The notes beneath the pieces were generated by a model that did no database searches, was not told where the DNA came from, and saw only the letters and a program-made list of their open reading frames with translations. Below, in pieces: positions 4,727 through 5,453 of a stretch of DNA of 5,453 nt. The DNA comes from Halarsenatibacter sp964462585. Its GTDB lineage: Bacteria > Bacillota > Halanaerobiia > Halanaerobiales > Halarsenatibacteraceae. The translations under genes and the position numbers were made by a program. Where the stretch lies: the NCBI GenBank assembly GCA_964462585.1, contig CAYXAK010000105.1, forward strand, positions 1 to 5,453, in the 5' to 3' direction. Position 1 is the first letter of the stretch, and each line of letters starts with the position of its first letter.

Positions 4727-5453
4727 TATAAAAACCGCACTCATAGATGGATATCTGGATGAACCCTCAGCACTGGGGGTTCCGCCCTATATATCGCCAC
4801 ACATTCGCTATCTCTTCGGGGCCCTGGTCGACGGCGGCATCAGCAGTGAAGATATCGACTATTTTACCGCCGACGGCCTGCGGGAGAAGATGGACTTTCG
4901 CAGCCCGGAGCAGAAAGAAAACACTCCGCTGGAAGATTACGATCTGGTGCTGGTAATGGCCGGCACCACAGTGCCCGGCAATTATCTGCGGGGCAGGCCT
5001 CTCAGCCTGGCCGAGATAGGTGATCTGGGCCAGAATGTAGCCTATCCCACACTGGTCCTCTGCGGCCCCATCACCATGGTGCTGGATGAGCTTCCCGGCA
5101 GCGGTGAGATCCGGCATAACTTCGATATCATCAGCGGTGAGCTGGCCGCCGCCGATATCTACCTGCGCCTATGCCGCCAGGAGGATGCCGGCGGCAGCAT
5201 CGATCCCGACCATCTGGCCTCTGATCTGAAATCCGGCGGCGGTGAGAAGACGGCCCGGGCTCTGGGCATCTGGGCCCGGCACGGGGCCGAACTCTTCTCC
5301 CGTCATCCTCACCATCCCCGCCTGGTGGCCGAGCTTGAGACCTACCGCGGCTGTCCCCGCCAGGGCCACTGCAAATTCTGCAGCGAACAGCTCAAACAGA
5401 TCTCCTACCAGCGCCGACCCGAACAGATAATCGCCGAGGTGGAGGCCATAGCC
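4707..5453 (+). CDS. Radical SAM protein of COG1031-like family, 3'-truncated by window edge
   Basis: The 249 codons shown are the N-terminal part of a radical S-adenosylmethionine enzyme. The start ATG 4707 follows GGAGGAG by 8 bases. Residues 11-35 (ALIDGYLDEPSALGVPPYIS and on) and the following alpha/beta region (DYDLVLVMAGTTVPGNY, 77-93) resemble the N-terminus of the COG1031 family of 'Fe-S oxidoreductases with a C-terminal helix-hairpin-helix motif', best known from archaea. The radical SAM site is ELETYRGCPRQGHCKFCSE (209-227) with cysteines 216, 222 and 225, a CX5CX2C spacing instead of the common CX3CX2C. This family is known to have an enlarged first loop. The substrate is unknown. 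The rest of the barrel and any helix-hairpin-helix end lie beyond the window. It is transcribed away from the flagellar genes, from its own promoter. A B12-binding-type radical SAM family is the main alternative. Confidence 0.8.
   Translation, partial: MTEKMTDIKTALIDGYLDEPSALGVPPYISPHIRYLFGALVDGGISSEDIDYFTADGLREKMDFRSPEQKENTPLEDYDLVLVMAGTTVPGNYLRGRPLSLAEIGDLGQNVAYPTLVLCGPITMVLDELPGSGEIRHNFDIISGELAAADIYLRLCRQEDAGGSIDPDHLASDLKSGGGEKTARALGIWARHGAELFSRHPHHPRLVAELETYRGCPRQGHCKFCSEQLKQISYQRRPEQIIAEVEAIA

Noticed and set aside
4767..5369. Minus-strand frames opposite the radical SAM gene
   Set aside because: Shadows with Ala/Gly-rich random composition; the plus strand carries the radical SAM motif.

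Overview
The window looks like part of the flagellar regulatory and structural locus of a motile, Gram-positive-type anaerobe. The gene order yvyF - flgM - flgN - flgK (all on the minus strand) is the one known from Bacillus and Clostridia-like Firmicutes. The proteins are rich in Asp and Glu (very clearly in FlgK and in the membrane-anchored protein), GC is moderate to high, and intergenic regions are A/T-rich. I infer a halophilic Halanaerobiales-type bacterium (for example Halarsenatibacter or a relative). This rests on protein character and gene order, not on a database match.

Layout, left to right. At 1-1642 (minus) lies flgK, hook-filament junction protein 1, cut by the left window edge so that its C-terminus is missing. 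At 1757-2293 (minus) lies flgN, the export chaperone for FlgK/FlgL. At 2293-2592 (minus) lies flgM, the anti-sigma-28 factor, whose stop codon overlaps the flgN start (TGATG). From 2593 to 2964 there is no protein gene I accept. That stretch holds, in minus-strand order, the end of the yvyF transcript, a strong intrinsic terminator, a good sigma-28 type promoter driving flgM, and a perfect palindrome beside the flgM ribosome binding site. It also contains a 100-N scaffold gap flanked by two identical 55-bp copies, which looks like an unmerged assembly overlap.

At 2965-3411 (minus) lies the yvyF-like flagellar operon protein (two zinc-ribbon motifs around a helix-turn-helix-like centre). Upstream of it are two degenerate 30-bp tandem repeats, each carrying TATAAT. 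At 3497-4456 (minus) is a membrane-anchored acidic protein with a stalk-like domain and a C-terminal BsuPI-type domain. Its leader contains a tandem 18-bp repeat. The divergent intergenic region 4457-4706 carries plausible housekeeping promoters in both directions. From 4707 to the right edge (plus) is the N-terminal part of a radical SAM enzyme resembling the COG1031 family, cut by the window edge.

How it works together: sigma-28 is expected to transcribe flgM-flgN-flgK once the hook is complete. FlgM restrains sigma-28 until it is exported, FlgN delivers FlgK for export, and FlgK joins hook to filament. YvyF is a conserved partner of this locus of unsettled role, and the terminator seen here separates its transcript from flgM. 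The BsuPI-domain gene and the radical SAM gene are neighbours with no evident flagellar role. No mobile element, CRISPR array, tRNA or rRNA was seen.
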